This document shows, piece by piece, positions 32,468 to 39,262 of a stretch of 64,000 nucleotides of DNA. The notes under the pieces are model-generated. The model ran no database searches, had not been told where the DNA came from, and worked only from the letters and a program-made list of their open reading frames with translations. The position numbers were made by a program, and so were the translations under genes. Position 1 is the first letter of the stretch; the number at the start of each line of letters is the position of its first letter. Source of the DNA: Curtobacterium sp. UNCCL20. Its GTDB lineage: Bacteria; Actinomycetota; Actinomycetes; Actinomycetales; Microbacteriaceae. The stretch lies in NCBI RefSeq assembly GCF_900101675.1, contig NZ_FNKG01000001.1:1781378-1845377 (forward strand), read 5' to 3'.

Positions 32468-32473
32468 ACGGTA
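32468..32473 (-). promoter_or_regulatory. -10-like TACCGT, leaderless start of the emfourin gene
   Basis: TACCGT on the minus strand, 7 nt before ATG 32460, inside the M4-emfourin gap. Confidence 0.55.
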
Positions 32474-32527
32474 CGCCGCGGGCCCGGCGCCGTCGAGCGA
32501 CCGGTGCCGTCGAGCACGTCGGCGGGG

Positions 32528-33577
32528 TCAGCTGAGCACGCCGACCGTCCGCCAGGCGGTCTGCACCGCGGCCTGCTCGGTCGAACCCTGGCCGAACCGG
32601 GCGCCGGCGGCGTCGACCGTCACCCGTGCGAACCCGGCGAAGTCGATCGAGGCCGTGACGGCGTCCGAGGTGAGGGCGTCCCACCAGACGGCACCCGCCC
32701 CCTCCCAGGCGTTGCCCCCGATCGCGGTGGCCGCGAGGTGGAAGGCGTGGTTCGGGATGCCCGAGTTCGTGTGCACCCCGCCGTCGTCCTCGGTCGTGTC
32801 GACGTACCCGGCCATCGTCGCGGGCTGCGGGTCCTTGCCGAGCACCGGATCGTCGTAGGCCGTTCCCGGCGCCTTCATGGACCGGAGTGCGACCCCGTGC
32901 ACCGCGGCGGTGAAGAGCCCCTCGCCGATGAGCCACGAGGCCTGCTCGGCGCTCTGGCGGCGTGCGTACTGGGCGACGAGGGAGCCGAACACGTCACTGA
33001 TCGACTCGTTGAGCGCCCCGGACTGCCCCTGGTACGTCAGGTCTGCCGTGTACTGGGTGACGCCGTGCGCCAGTTCGTGTCCGATCACGTCGACGGCGAT
33101 CGTGAAGCGGTTGAAGACCTCGCCGTCCCCGTCGCCGAACACCATCCGGCTGCCGTCCCAGTAGGCGTTGTCGTAGTCCTGTCCGTAGTGGACCGTGGCG
33201 TCGAGGGGCAGTCCGGCGCCGTCGATCGACACGCGGCCGAACACCTCGAGCCAGAACGCGTGGGTGTCGCCGAGGCCGCTGTACGCCTCGTCCACCGCGG
33301 CGTCGCCGGACTCCGGGTCGCCCTCGTGCCGGACGGCCGTGCCCGGCAGGGTGGTGGACCCGTGCGCGTCGGAGATGGTCCGCTGCGGGGAGCGGTTCGC
33401 CGTCCCGCTGACGCCCCGGGGCCGGACGCGGTGATCGTGCTTCGGCTGCTGCACGGTGGCGAGTGCCGCGAGGGCCGTCCGGGCACCTTCGGCCGCACGG
33501 GGGAACGCGTCGGCGTCGGCGACGGCGCGGAGGAGGTAGGGCGGGACGACGGAGCGGAGGCGGCCGGTCGGGGTCAT
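32528..33577 (-). CDS. Protealysin-like M4 metalloprotease
   Basis: 349 residues. Zinc site HELAH (167-171) with the third ligand Glu191 in ALNESISD; catalytic His269 in GGVHTNSGIPNHAF. The short N-terminal propeptide carries PPYLL (12-16), the mark of protealysin-like precursors, instead of the long thermolysin propeptide, and there is no classical signal peptide. Such proteases are made as short-propeptide precursors and can stay cytosolic or be released. The GH6 gene ends 50 bp upstream and the emfourin gene follows, so a three-gene unit is possible. No clear SD precedes ATG 33577. Confidence 0.92.
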   Translation of the reverse strand: MTPTGRLRSVVPPYLLRAVADADAFPRAAEGARTALAALATVQQPKHDHRVRPRGVSGTANRSPQRTISDAHGSTTLPGTAVRHEGDPESGDAAVDEAYSGLGDTHAFWLEVFGRVSIDGAGLPLDATVHYGQDYDNAYWDGSRMVFGDGDGEVFNRFTIAVDVIGHELAHGVTQYTADLTYQGQSGALNESISDVFGSLVAQYARRQSAEQASWLIGEGLFTAAVHGVALRSMKAPGTAYDDPVLGKDPQPATMAGYVDTTEDDGGVHTNSGIPNHAFHLAATAIGGNAWEGAGAVWWDALTSDAVTASIDFAGFARVTVDAAGARFGQGSTEQAAVQTAWRTVGVLS

Positions 33578-33627
33578 GCCGTCATGCAACCACCGGGCAC
33601 CGACAGCGCGGTCACCGCGGCCCCGGG

Positions 33628-34674
33628 TCAGTCCCGTTTGCGGTTCTCGACGAGACCGAGGGCGTAGGACTCCCACCACTGCCCGGCCGCGGGGCCGCCG
33701 TTGCAGGTGCCGTCGCTCAGCCCGGGCGTCTTCACCCAGAGCAGGGCGTCGAGCCGGGTGGAACCCTGGGTGACGCGCGGGGTCTGCCCGAGGCCGGCGC
33801 CGTCCGGGTTGCACCACGTGCCGCGCCAGCCCTGGCCGTTGCGCGAGACGTCGATGACGAAGTGCGGGTCGCCGCCGATCGCGTCCGCGAGCTCGTCGGC
33901 GTAGGCGCGCTCCTGGTCGACCCGGTAGAAGTTCGACACGTTCGTGAAGAACCCCTGCGTCCGGTCCACCCCGGCCTCGCGCAACCACTTCGCCATCGTC
34001 GCGGTCGGCACGCGGTTCTCGTTGCCGCCGTCGAGGTAGACGGTGAGCCCGTGGCCGGTCAGTTCGCCCACGGCTTTCCGGAGCAGCGGGAGCCGCTCGT
34101 CCTCGAGCCGCTTGCACACCTGGATCTGGGCGATGGCGTCGGGTTCGACGAGCACGACCGCCTTCGAGCCGGCCATCGCCTGGACAGCGGCGCGGACCCA
34201 CGGCAGGTACGCGCTCGCCTCGGTCCCGCCCTTCGAGTAGCTGCCGCAGTCGCGGTCGGGGACGTTGTACAGCACGAACACCGGGGTCTCCCGCTGGCGT
34301 TCGGCGCTCCGGACGACGTCGCGGATCGTCTCGCGCGTCTTCGGGATCGACGTGTTCGTGAGCCACGTCGCGATGGGCTGGTCGGCGATCACGGCGATCT
34401 TCGCGGCCGTGGTGTCCTGCCCGTCGGCCCGCGCCTCGGCCTCGCGCTTGCCGGGTTGGTTCTCGTCGGCGGGTTGCTTCGCGAGGCCGCCCGGGAACGC
34501 CTCGGCGGCGGTCTTCCGCTCGGCCACCTGACGTCCGCCGGTGTCCCGGGTCTGGGGGAGCACGAGGACGAGCGTGGTGACGAGCGCCGCCACCACGACC
34601 GCGCCCAGGCCGATCCAGAGCCACTGGCGCCGCGCGGTGTCACGGCGTGCACGGGTTCCCTCGACACTCGGCAT
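33628..34674 (-). CDS. Glycoside hydrolase family 6 (cellulase), secreted or membrane-anchored
   Basis: 348 residues. The N-terminus RRQWLWIGLGAVVVAALVTTLVLVL is an uncleaved-type signal/anchor, followed by a ~40-residue charged linker. The GH6 domain has YNVPDRDC with Asp142 (equivalent to Cel6A Asp175) and VVLVEPDAIA with Asp179 (equivalent to the acid Asp221), then YLDGGNENRV and FVIDVSRNGQGW. GH6 enzymes are inverting endo-/exo-beta-1,4-glucanases that cut cellulose. There is no carbohydrate-binding module. Upstream of the M4 protease, same strand. Confidence 0.92.
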   Translation of the reverse strand: MPSVEGTRARRDTARRQWLWIGLGAVVVAALVTTLVLVLPQTRDTGGRQVAERKTAAEAFPGGLAKQPADENQPGKREAEARADGQDTTAAKIAVIADQPIATWLTNTSIPKTRETIRDVVRSAERQRETPVFVLYNVPDRDCGSYSKGGTEASAYLPWVRAAVQAMAGSKAVVLVEPDAIAQIQVCKRLEDERLPLLRKAVGELTGHGLTVYLDGGNENRVPTATMAKWLREAGVDRTQGFFTNVSNFYRVDQERAYADELADAIGGDPHFVIDVSRNGQGWRGTWCNPDGAGLGQTPRVTQGSTRLDALLWVKTPGLSDGTCNGGPAAGQWWESYALGLVENRKRD

Positions 34675-34764
34675 GGGTCCATGCTCGCAGGTGCGACGGG
34701 CTGACGCCCAGCCCCGCCGGGCGTTCCCCCAGGACGGGTGCTGGTTCCTGCCAGGCGCGTCCCC

Positions 34765-34770
34765 CAGACT
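34765..34770 (+). promoter_or_regulatory. -10-like CAGACT, leaderless start of vanZ
   Basis: CAGACT is 6 nt before ATG 34777, as at the NUDIX gene. Confidence 0.4.
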
Positions 34771-34776
34771 GTCCGG

Positions 34777-35223
34777 ATGTTCCGGAAGCTCCTCCTCCTC
34801 GCCCTCACCGCGGCGTACGCCTGGGTGATCTGGCGGATGACGCTGACACCGCAGGTGTTCACGTCCGCCCAGAACTCCCTCGTGCTGCACGCGATCGCGT
34901 GGGTGCAGCAGCTCCCGCACGGCACGTGGTTCACCTACGAGCGCACCGAGTTCCTCGCGAACATCGCCATGTTCGTCCCGGTCGGCATGCTCGCTGCGCT
35001 GTGGCTGCCCCGCCGCTGGTGGTTCCTCGGCGCCGTGGTCGGCGTCGCGCTCTCCGCCGGCATCGAGGTCGCGCAGGCCGTGTACCTGCCGGCACGCGTT
35101 GCCGACCCGCGGGACGTGCTCTCGAACGGCCTCGGTGGCCTGCTCGGGGCCACGGTCGTCGGGCTCTTCCGCAGTCTGCTCCCGGCCCCGCGACGCCGTC
35201 GGCTGCGCGCCCGCACGGCCTGA
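34777..35223 (+). CDS. VanZ-like family membrane protein
   Basis: 148 residues, about four membrane segments: LLLLALTAAYAWVIWRMTL, EFLANIAMFVPVGMLAALWL, WFLGAVVGVALSAGIEVAQ and LGGLLGATVVGLF. The pattern NIAMFVPVG...EVAQAVYLPARVADPRDVLSNGLGGLLG is typical of VanZ-like proteins. VanZ itself gives low-level teicoplanin resistance; most homologues have no proven role. ATG 34777 is used (CAGACT 6 nt upstream). The C-terminus (ARTA, stop) is repeated in frame three times. Confidence 0.85.
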   Translation: MFRKLLLLALTAAYAWVIWRMTLTPQVFTSAQNSLVLHAIAWVQQLPHGTWFTYERTEFLANIAMFVPVGMLAALWLPRRWWFLGAVVGVALSAGIEVAQAVYLPARVADPRDVLSNGLGGLLGATVVGLFRSLLPAPRRRRLRARTA

Positions 35224-35265
35224 CCGGGCGCCCGCACCGCCTGACCGGGCGCCCGCACCGCCTGA
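35207..35265 (+). repeat. 21-bp tandem repeat containing three in-frame stop codons at the end of vanZ
   Basis: GCGCCCGCAC(G/C)GCCTGA occurs at 35207-35223, 35228-35244 and 35249-35265. The 21-bp period keeps the frame, so TGA codons at 35221, 35242 and 35263 each follow an ARTA tetrapeptide (stop, PGARTA, stop, PGARTA, stop). Confidence 0.9.
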
Positions 35266-35273
35266 CTCTCTGG

Positions 35274-35279
35274 TAGTCT
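35274..35279 (+). promoter_or_regulatory. Extended -10 (TGG TAGTCT) of rpsO
   Basis: TAGTCT preceded by TGG, giving an ~80-nt leader before ATG 35368. The pnp promoter at 39048 has the same TGG extension. Confidence 0.6.
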
Positions 35280-35367
35280 TCTCCGGTTGCCGTCGAACGG
35301 CCGCGGACAAAGAGCGCTCACGCATTCGGTGTGGGCACCGCGCAACGGACAGGAAGGGGATCTACCT

Positions 35368-35637
35368 ATGGCACTTGACGCGAAGGTCAAGCAGGAGATC
35401 ATCGAAGAGTACGCGACCCACCCGGGCGACACCGGATCCCCCGAGGTCCAGGTCGCCGTTCTGACTCGTCGCATCAACGACCTGAACGAGCACCTCAAGG
35501 AGCACAAGCACGACCACCACTCGCGTCGTGGTCTGCTGCTCATGGTCGGTCAGCGTCGCCGTCTCCTCGGCTACCTCTCCGACGTCGACATCGCCCGCTA
35601 CCGTGCGCTCATCGAGCGTCTCGGCCTGCGTCGCTAG
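35368..35637 (+). CDS. rpsO: 30S ribosomal protein S15
   Basis: 89 residues, the usual size. [28 protein letters not shown] and the [25 protein letters not shown] core (shortened: [16 protein letters not shown]) are diagnostic. It binds 16S rRNA helices 20-22 early in 30S assembly. SD GGAAGGGG at 35352-35359. In many bacteria S15 represses its own mRNA; the ~80-nt leader leaves room for that but no specific fold was recognised. Followed by a strong terminator; pnp lies 3.6 kb downstream instead of adjacent. Confidence 0.98.
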   Translation: MALDAKVKQEIIEEYATHPGDTGSPEVQVAVLTRRINDLNEHLKEHKHDHHSRRGLLLMVGQRRRLLGYLSDVDIARYRALIERLGLRR

Positions 35638-35658
35638 TCGACCGAACACGCTTGACCG

Positions 35659-35692
35659 AACGCCCCGGTCCTCTTCGGAGGACCGGGGCGTT
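35659..35692 (+). terminator. Rho-independent-type terminator of rpsO
   Basis: AACGCCCCGGTCCTC (35659-35673), TTCG loop, GAGGACCGGGGCGTT (35678-35692): a perfect 15-bp stem with an extra-stable CUUCGG loop. The T-tract is weak (TTCTCC). Confidence 0.92.
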
Positions 35693-35737
35693 CTCCGTTC
35701 GGAGCGCGGGAATGCCCGCGTCCGGTTGCCGGTTCGA

Positions 35738-35743
35738 TAGGAT
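35738..35743 (+). promoter_or_regulatory. -10-like TAGGAT of the FMN reductase gene
   Basis: TAGGAT after the rpsO terminator; would give a ~28-nt leader before ATG 35778, with SD-like GGGA. Confidence 0.5.
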
Positions 35744-35777
35744 GTTCATGCAAACGCATCGAAAGTCGGGACCCATC

Positions 35778-36413
35778 ATGACCACCATCGCCGTCGTCTC
35801 CGCCGGACTCTCCGAGCCCAGCTCCACCCGCCTCCTCGCCGACCGCCTGGCCGAGGCCACCGTCGCGTCGCTCGGCACGCCGGATGCACCCGGGCTGCCG
35901 GGAGGCACGGTGACGGTCCTCCACGTCGACCTGCGTCCGCTGGCGCACGAGATCACCGACGCGATGCTCACCGGGTTCGCGGCGCCGGCCCTGTCCGCCG
36001 CCATGGCGACCATCGTCGAGGCCGACGCGGTCGTCTTCGTCACCCCGATCTTCACGGCCGGCGTGAGCGGGCTCGCGAAGTCCTTCCTCGACGTCCTCGA
36101 CAAGGACTCGCTCGGTGACATGCCCGTGCTGCTCGGTGCCACGGGCGGCACCGCGCGGCACTCGCTCGCGATCGACCACGCGCTCCGGCCGGTGTTCGCC
36201 TACCTCCGGGCTGCGGTGGTGCCGACCGGCGTGTTCGCCGCGACGGACGACTGGGGGAGTGCCGGTGACTCCGCCGCCCTGGACGGACGCATCCGCCGGG
36301 CGGGAGCCGACCTCGCCTGGGCGATCCGCGCCTCCCGTCGGACCCCGCAGGAAGCCGACGCGCTCCCCGCGACCGCGGACTTCGCGTCCCTGCTCGGCGG
36401 TCTCGGCCACTGA
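35778..36413 (+). CDS. NAD(P)H-dependent FMN reductase (CE1759-like)
   Basis: 211 residues, flavodoxin fold. TTIAVVSAGLSEPSSTRLLADRLA is the phosphate-binding loop (SAGLSEPSSTR), and VVFVTPIFTAGVSGLAKSFLD plus PVLLGATGGTARHSL are the isoalloxazine-binding and second loops. It resembles actinobacterial FMN reductases that supply reduced flavin to luciferase-like monooxygenases; no such partner is adjacent. ATG 35778 is preferred over upstream frames because it follows the TAGGAT promoter. Confidence 0.85.
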   Translation: MTTIAVVSAGLSEPSSTRLLADRLAEATVASLGTPDAPGLPGGTVTVLHVDLRPLAHEITDAMLTGFAAPALSAAMATIVEADAVVFVTPIFTAGVSGLAKSFLDVLDKDSLGDMPVLLGATGGTARHSLAIDHALRPVFAYLRAAVVPTGVFAATDDWGSAGDSAALDGRIRRAGADLAWAIRASRRTPQEADALPATADFASLLGGLGH

Positions 36414-36523
36414 GCCCACGCGCTCTTAGCCGGAGCACAGGGGTCGTCCGGCCACGGTGCAGCCGGTGCCCGGGTGGTTCATCGGCGCGCTCGGGAACCT
36501 CGTCCTGACGACGAGGAGGACCG

Positions 36524-36802
36524 ATGAACAGCAGCAGGAACGGCAGACGGACCCGGACGACGAGTGCGCTCGTCACCGTGGGCGGGCTGGTGGTCGCCGC
36601 GGTGACCGGAGCCGGCGTGTGGTTCGGGCACGAGCAGGGCGGGACGACCGACAGCAGCACGTCCACCGAGAGCAGCACGTCGACGGGCACGTCGAGCGAC
36701 ACCGGCTCGTCGAGCGACAGCAGCACGTCGAGCGATCAGGGCGTCAGCTCGGGGAACTCGAGCAGCACGGGCAGTTCCGACGCGACGACGACGGGATCGT
36801 GA
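36524..36802 (+). CDS. Exported Ser/Thr-rich peptide coupled to ApbE
   Basis: 92 residues. Basic N-terminus, hydrophobic segment SALVTVGGLVVAAVTGAGVWF, then ~55 residues almost entirely Ser, Thr, Asp and Gly. SD AGGAGG is 3 nt before the accgATG. The stop overlaps the GTG of the ApbE gene (GTGA), so both are translated together. ApbE attaches FMN to Thr/Ser of target proteins in a DxxSGAT-type motif; the C-terminal SSDATTTGS is only a partial match. It could be a membrane-anchored substrate or spacer; function unproven. Confidence 0.7.
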   Translation: MNSSRNGRRTRTTSALVTVGGLVVAAVTGAGVWFGHEQGGTTDSSTSTESSTSTGTSSDTGSSSDSSTSSDQGVSSGNSSSTGSSDATTTGS

Positions 36803-37728
36803 CCGTGCGAGCCGCAGCCGAGTGGGACCTCTGGACCACCACCGCCCGCGTCGTCCTCGACCACCGGGACCGTCGCCACCTCGAGGCCGCCGAGTCGTGC
36901 GTCCGCCGCGTCACCGCTGCGGTCGAGGCCGCGTGCAGCCGGTTCCGCGCCGATTCGGAACTCGTGGCCCGCGCCGACGAGCTCGTCCGCGGGGCCGAGG
37001 TCTCGCCGCTCCTCGCCGCCCTCGTCCACCAGGCGCTCGACGCCGCGCGGGCCTCCGACGGCGACGTCGACCCCACTCTCGGCGCCCGCATGGTGTCGCT
37101 CGGCTACGACGCCGCCTTCGCGGACGCTGCGCCCGTCCCGCCCTCGGAGTCGATCGCCCGGCAGCTCGACGGTCGGCCCGCGTGGCAGCGGGTCCTGCTC
37201 TCCGGCACGTTCCTCCGCGTCCCCGAGGATGTGACGCTCGACCTCGGTGCGACGGCGAAGGCAGCCGCCGCCGACATGGCCGCGGCGAGCATCACCGCGC
37301 GGCTGGGGATCGGTGCGCTCGTGTCGCTCGGCGGGGACGTCGCGACGGCGGGACCGGAGCCGTCGGGCGGGTGGCAGGTGCGGGTGCAGGACCTCGACGG
37401 CGATCCGGTGGACCGCGTGCGGCTCGGTTCCGGGTGGTCCGTGGCGACCTCCAGCACGCAGAAGCGCCGGTGGGAGCAGGACGGTCACCAGCGGCACCAC
37501 ATCCTCGACCCGAGGTGGGGACTCCCAGCGGAACCGGTGTGGCGCACGGTGACGGTGGTCGCACCGTCGTGCGTCACGGCGAACACGATGACGACCGCGG
37601 CGATCGTCCGTGGGCGAGGGGCTCCCGAGATGCTGCGACGGAGCGGACGGGCCGCGCGACTCGTGGCCGCGGACGGCTCGGTGGTGCGGCTCGGCGGGTG
37701 GCCCGCGGAGGACTCCGCGGCCGCGTGA
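36799..37728 (+). CDS. apbE: FAD:protein FMN transferase
   Basis: 309 residues. The fold is recognised by SRFRADSELVA (flavin phosphate-binding), DVDPTLGARMVSLGYD, LDLGATAKAAAADMAA (the conserved DLGGIAKG-type motif), SLGGDVATAG, HHILDPRWG and SCVTANTMTTAAIV with the Mg2+/catalytic region. ApbE moves FMN from FAD onto Thr/Ser of exported or membrane flavoproteins. No signal peptide is evident, so cytoplasmic action is possible. GTG 36799 overlaps the upstream gene's stop. The usual FMN_bind partner is not nearby. Confidence 0.9.
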   Translation: MTVRAAAEWDLWTTTARVVLDHRDRRHLEAAESCVRRVTAAVEAACSRFRADSELVARADELVRGAEVSPLLAALVHQALDAARASDGDVDPTLGARMVSLGYDAAFADAAPVPPSESIARQLDGRPAWQRVLLSGTFLRVPEDVTLDLGATAKAAAADMAAASITARLGIGALVSLGGDVATAGPEPSGGWQVRVQDLDGDPVDRVRLGSGWSVATSSTQKRRWEQDGHQRHHILDPRWGLPAEPVWRTVTVVAPSCVTANTMTTAAIVRGRGAPEMLRRSGRAARLVAADGSVVRLGGWPAEDSAAA

Positions 37729-37767
37729 CCAGCGCGCCCGCGCGGTCCCGGCGATCTGCGCTCCGGC

Positions 37768-38982
37768 TCAGTACCAGTGCGGGTTGACGCTCATCTCGTG
37801 GTCCCACGCGCCGCAGGGCGACCCGTACGCGCTCTTGATGTACGCCAGACCCCAGTTGATCTGCGTCGCGGCGTTCGTGCGCCAGTCGGCCCCGGCAGCG
37901 GACATCTTGTCCGCCGGGAGCGACTGCGGGATGCCGTACGCCCCGCTCGACGCGTTCAGGGCGTTCGCTCGCCAGCCGGACTCCTGCGTCCACAGCGACA
38001 CCAGACACGAGAACTGGTCGGACCCCCAGCCGTACCCCCCGATGGCGCTCCGCGCGTACGCCTGCGCGCCCGCCGGGTCGACGACGACGCCCCCGGTGCT
38101 CGGGTAGGACGTGCCCGTCCCGCCGCTGGTGGCGCCGCTGGAGCTGCCGCTCGTCCCGGTGGCCGGGGCGGCCGCCGCGGCCGCCTGTGCTCGTGCGGCC
38201 GCCTCGCGCTTCCGCTGCTGCTCGGCCTTCTGCGCCGCGACCCGCTGCCCGAGCTCGTAGCGCTCCTCGGTCGAGGCGGTGGTGTCCTTGAGTGCGGCGA
38301 GCTGCGCGTACAGCTCGTCGCTGTGCTGCTGCGTGTCCGCGACCGCGGCGTTCGCGACGGCCTCGGCGTCCTTCGCGGCGCTCGCCTTCGTCTCGGCGGC
38401 GTCGGCCAGGTCGGCCCGCTCGTCCTCGGCTCGGGTCGCCTGCGCGTGCAGCGACGACGCGGTCTTCGCCGCGACGGACGCGTCGTCCATCACGCCGGCC
38501 CACGTCGACGACAGCTGATCGAGCGCGCCGAGCTGGTAGAGGAGCTGGTCCGGGTTCTTCGCGGTCGCGATGCGCGTGGTCATCTCGTTCGAGCTGCCGT
38601 CGCGGTACAGGTTCGCGGCCAGCTGGCCGGCGCGCTGCTGGGCGCGGTCCGCGGTCTTCGTCGCCTGGTCGGCCTGGGCCTGGAGGCTCGTGGCGGCCTG
38701 GGTGGCGGAGGCCAGGTCCGCCTCGGCACGGTCTGCCTTCTCGGAGGCGTCGAGCGCCGCCTGCGACTTCGCCGCAGCGGCCGCCTGCACCTCCTGCAGG
38801 GCGGACTGCACGCGGGCCACCTCGGTCTTCTTGGACTGCTCGTTGCCCTTGGCTCGCTGCACGTCCTGCCAGCTCGGGTACTCCGTCGCGCTCGCCTGGA
38901 GTGCGGTGACGACGGGGGCGACGAGCGCGCCGACGACCACTGCGGCCGCGACGAACAAGCCCCGGGAAGGGGTGAGGCGCAT
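37768..38982 (-). CDS. Secreted coiled-coil protein with transglycosylase-like C-terminus
   Basis: 404 residues. Signal peptide GLFVAAAVVVGALVAPVVTALQASA, then a long Ala/Gln-rich coiled coil (~45-270; EVQAAAAAKSQAALDASEKADRAE and similar), a Gly/Ser/Thr linker, and a C-terminal SLT-like domain with SCLVSLWTQESGWRANALNASSGAYGIPQ (catalytic Glu in QESGW), GADWRTNAATQINWGLAYIKSAYGSPC. This layout is like actinobacterial resuscitation/lytic transglycosylases that cleave peptidoglycan glycan strands. Convergent with apbE. Confidence 0.85.
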   Translation of the reverse strand: MRLTPSRGLFVAAAVVVGALVAPVVTALQASATEYPSWQDVQRAKGNEQSKKTEVARVQSALQEVQAAAAAKSQAALDASEKADRAEADLASATQAATSLQAQADQATKTADRAQQRAGQLAANLYRDGSSNEMTTRIATAKNPDQLLYQLGALDQLSSTWAGVMDDASVAAKTASSLHAQATRAEDERADLADAAETKASAAKDAEAVANAAVADTQQHSDELYAQLAALKDTTASTEERYELGQRVAAQKAEQQRKREAAARAQAAAAAAPATGTSGSSSGATSGGTGTSYPSTGGVVVDPAGAQAYARSAIGGYGWGSDQFSCLVSLWTQESGWRANALNASSGAYGIPQSLPADKMSAAGADWRTNAATQINWGLAYIKSAYGSPCGAWDHEMSVNPHWY

Positions 38983-39047
38983 GGGTGCAGGCTAGCGGGG
39001 ACACGCCCGTTCGCCCTGAGCCTCGCCGCTGTTTGCCTGCGGACTGG

Positions 39048-39053
39048 TAAAGT
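39048..39053 (+). promoter_or_regulatory. Extended -10 (TGG TAAAGT) of pnp
   Basis: TAAAGT preceded by TGG; gives a ~200-nt leader before TTG 39263. Confidence 0.65.
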
Positions 39054-39062
39054 CCATCCCGT

Positions 39063-39081
39063 CCGGGGACCGTTTCCCCGG
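39063..39081 (+). promoter_or_regulatory. Leader hairpin of pnp
   Basis: CCGGGGA (39063-39069) pairs with TCCCCGG (39075-39081) right at the predicted 5' end of the pnp mRNA. In other bacteria PNPase autoregulates through a 5' stem processed by RNase III. Confidence 0.5.
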
Positions 39082-39262
39082 GCAGTACGACAAACACTGC
39101 GCAGGCCGGGCACGGAGCTGGTCATCGGTGGTGGCTCGCGGGCCGGACGGTTTCCCGAGTGCTTCTACTGCTGGCCAGACATGCGTCCCGATCACCTCGG
39201 CGCGCACGCACCCACCGGGTGCCGTCGCCCCAGCCTGCCGAACACATCAAGGAGGCACCCTT

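Noticed and set aside
33577..33588. Three-codon upstream ORF (Met-Thr-Ala) overlapping the M4 start
   Set aside because: An ATG-TGA overlap does exist, but with no ribosome binding site for it this is probably chance.
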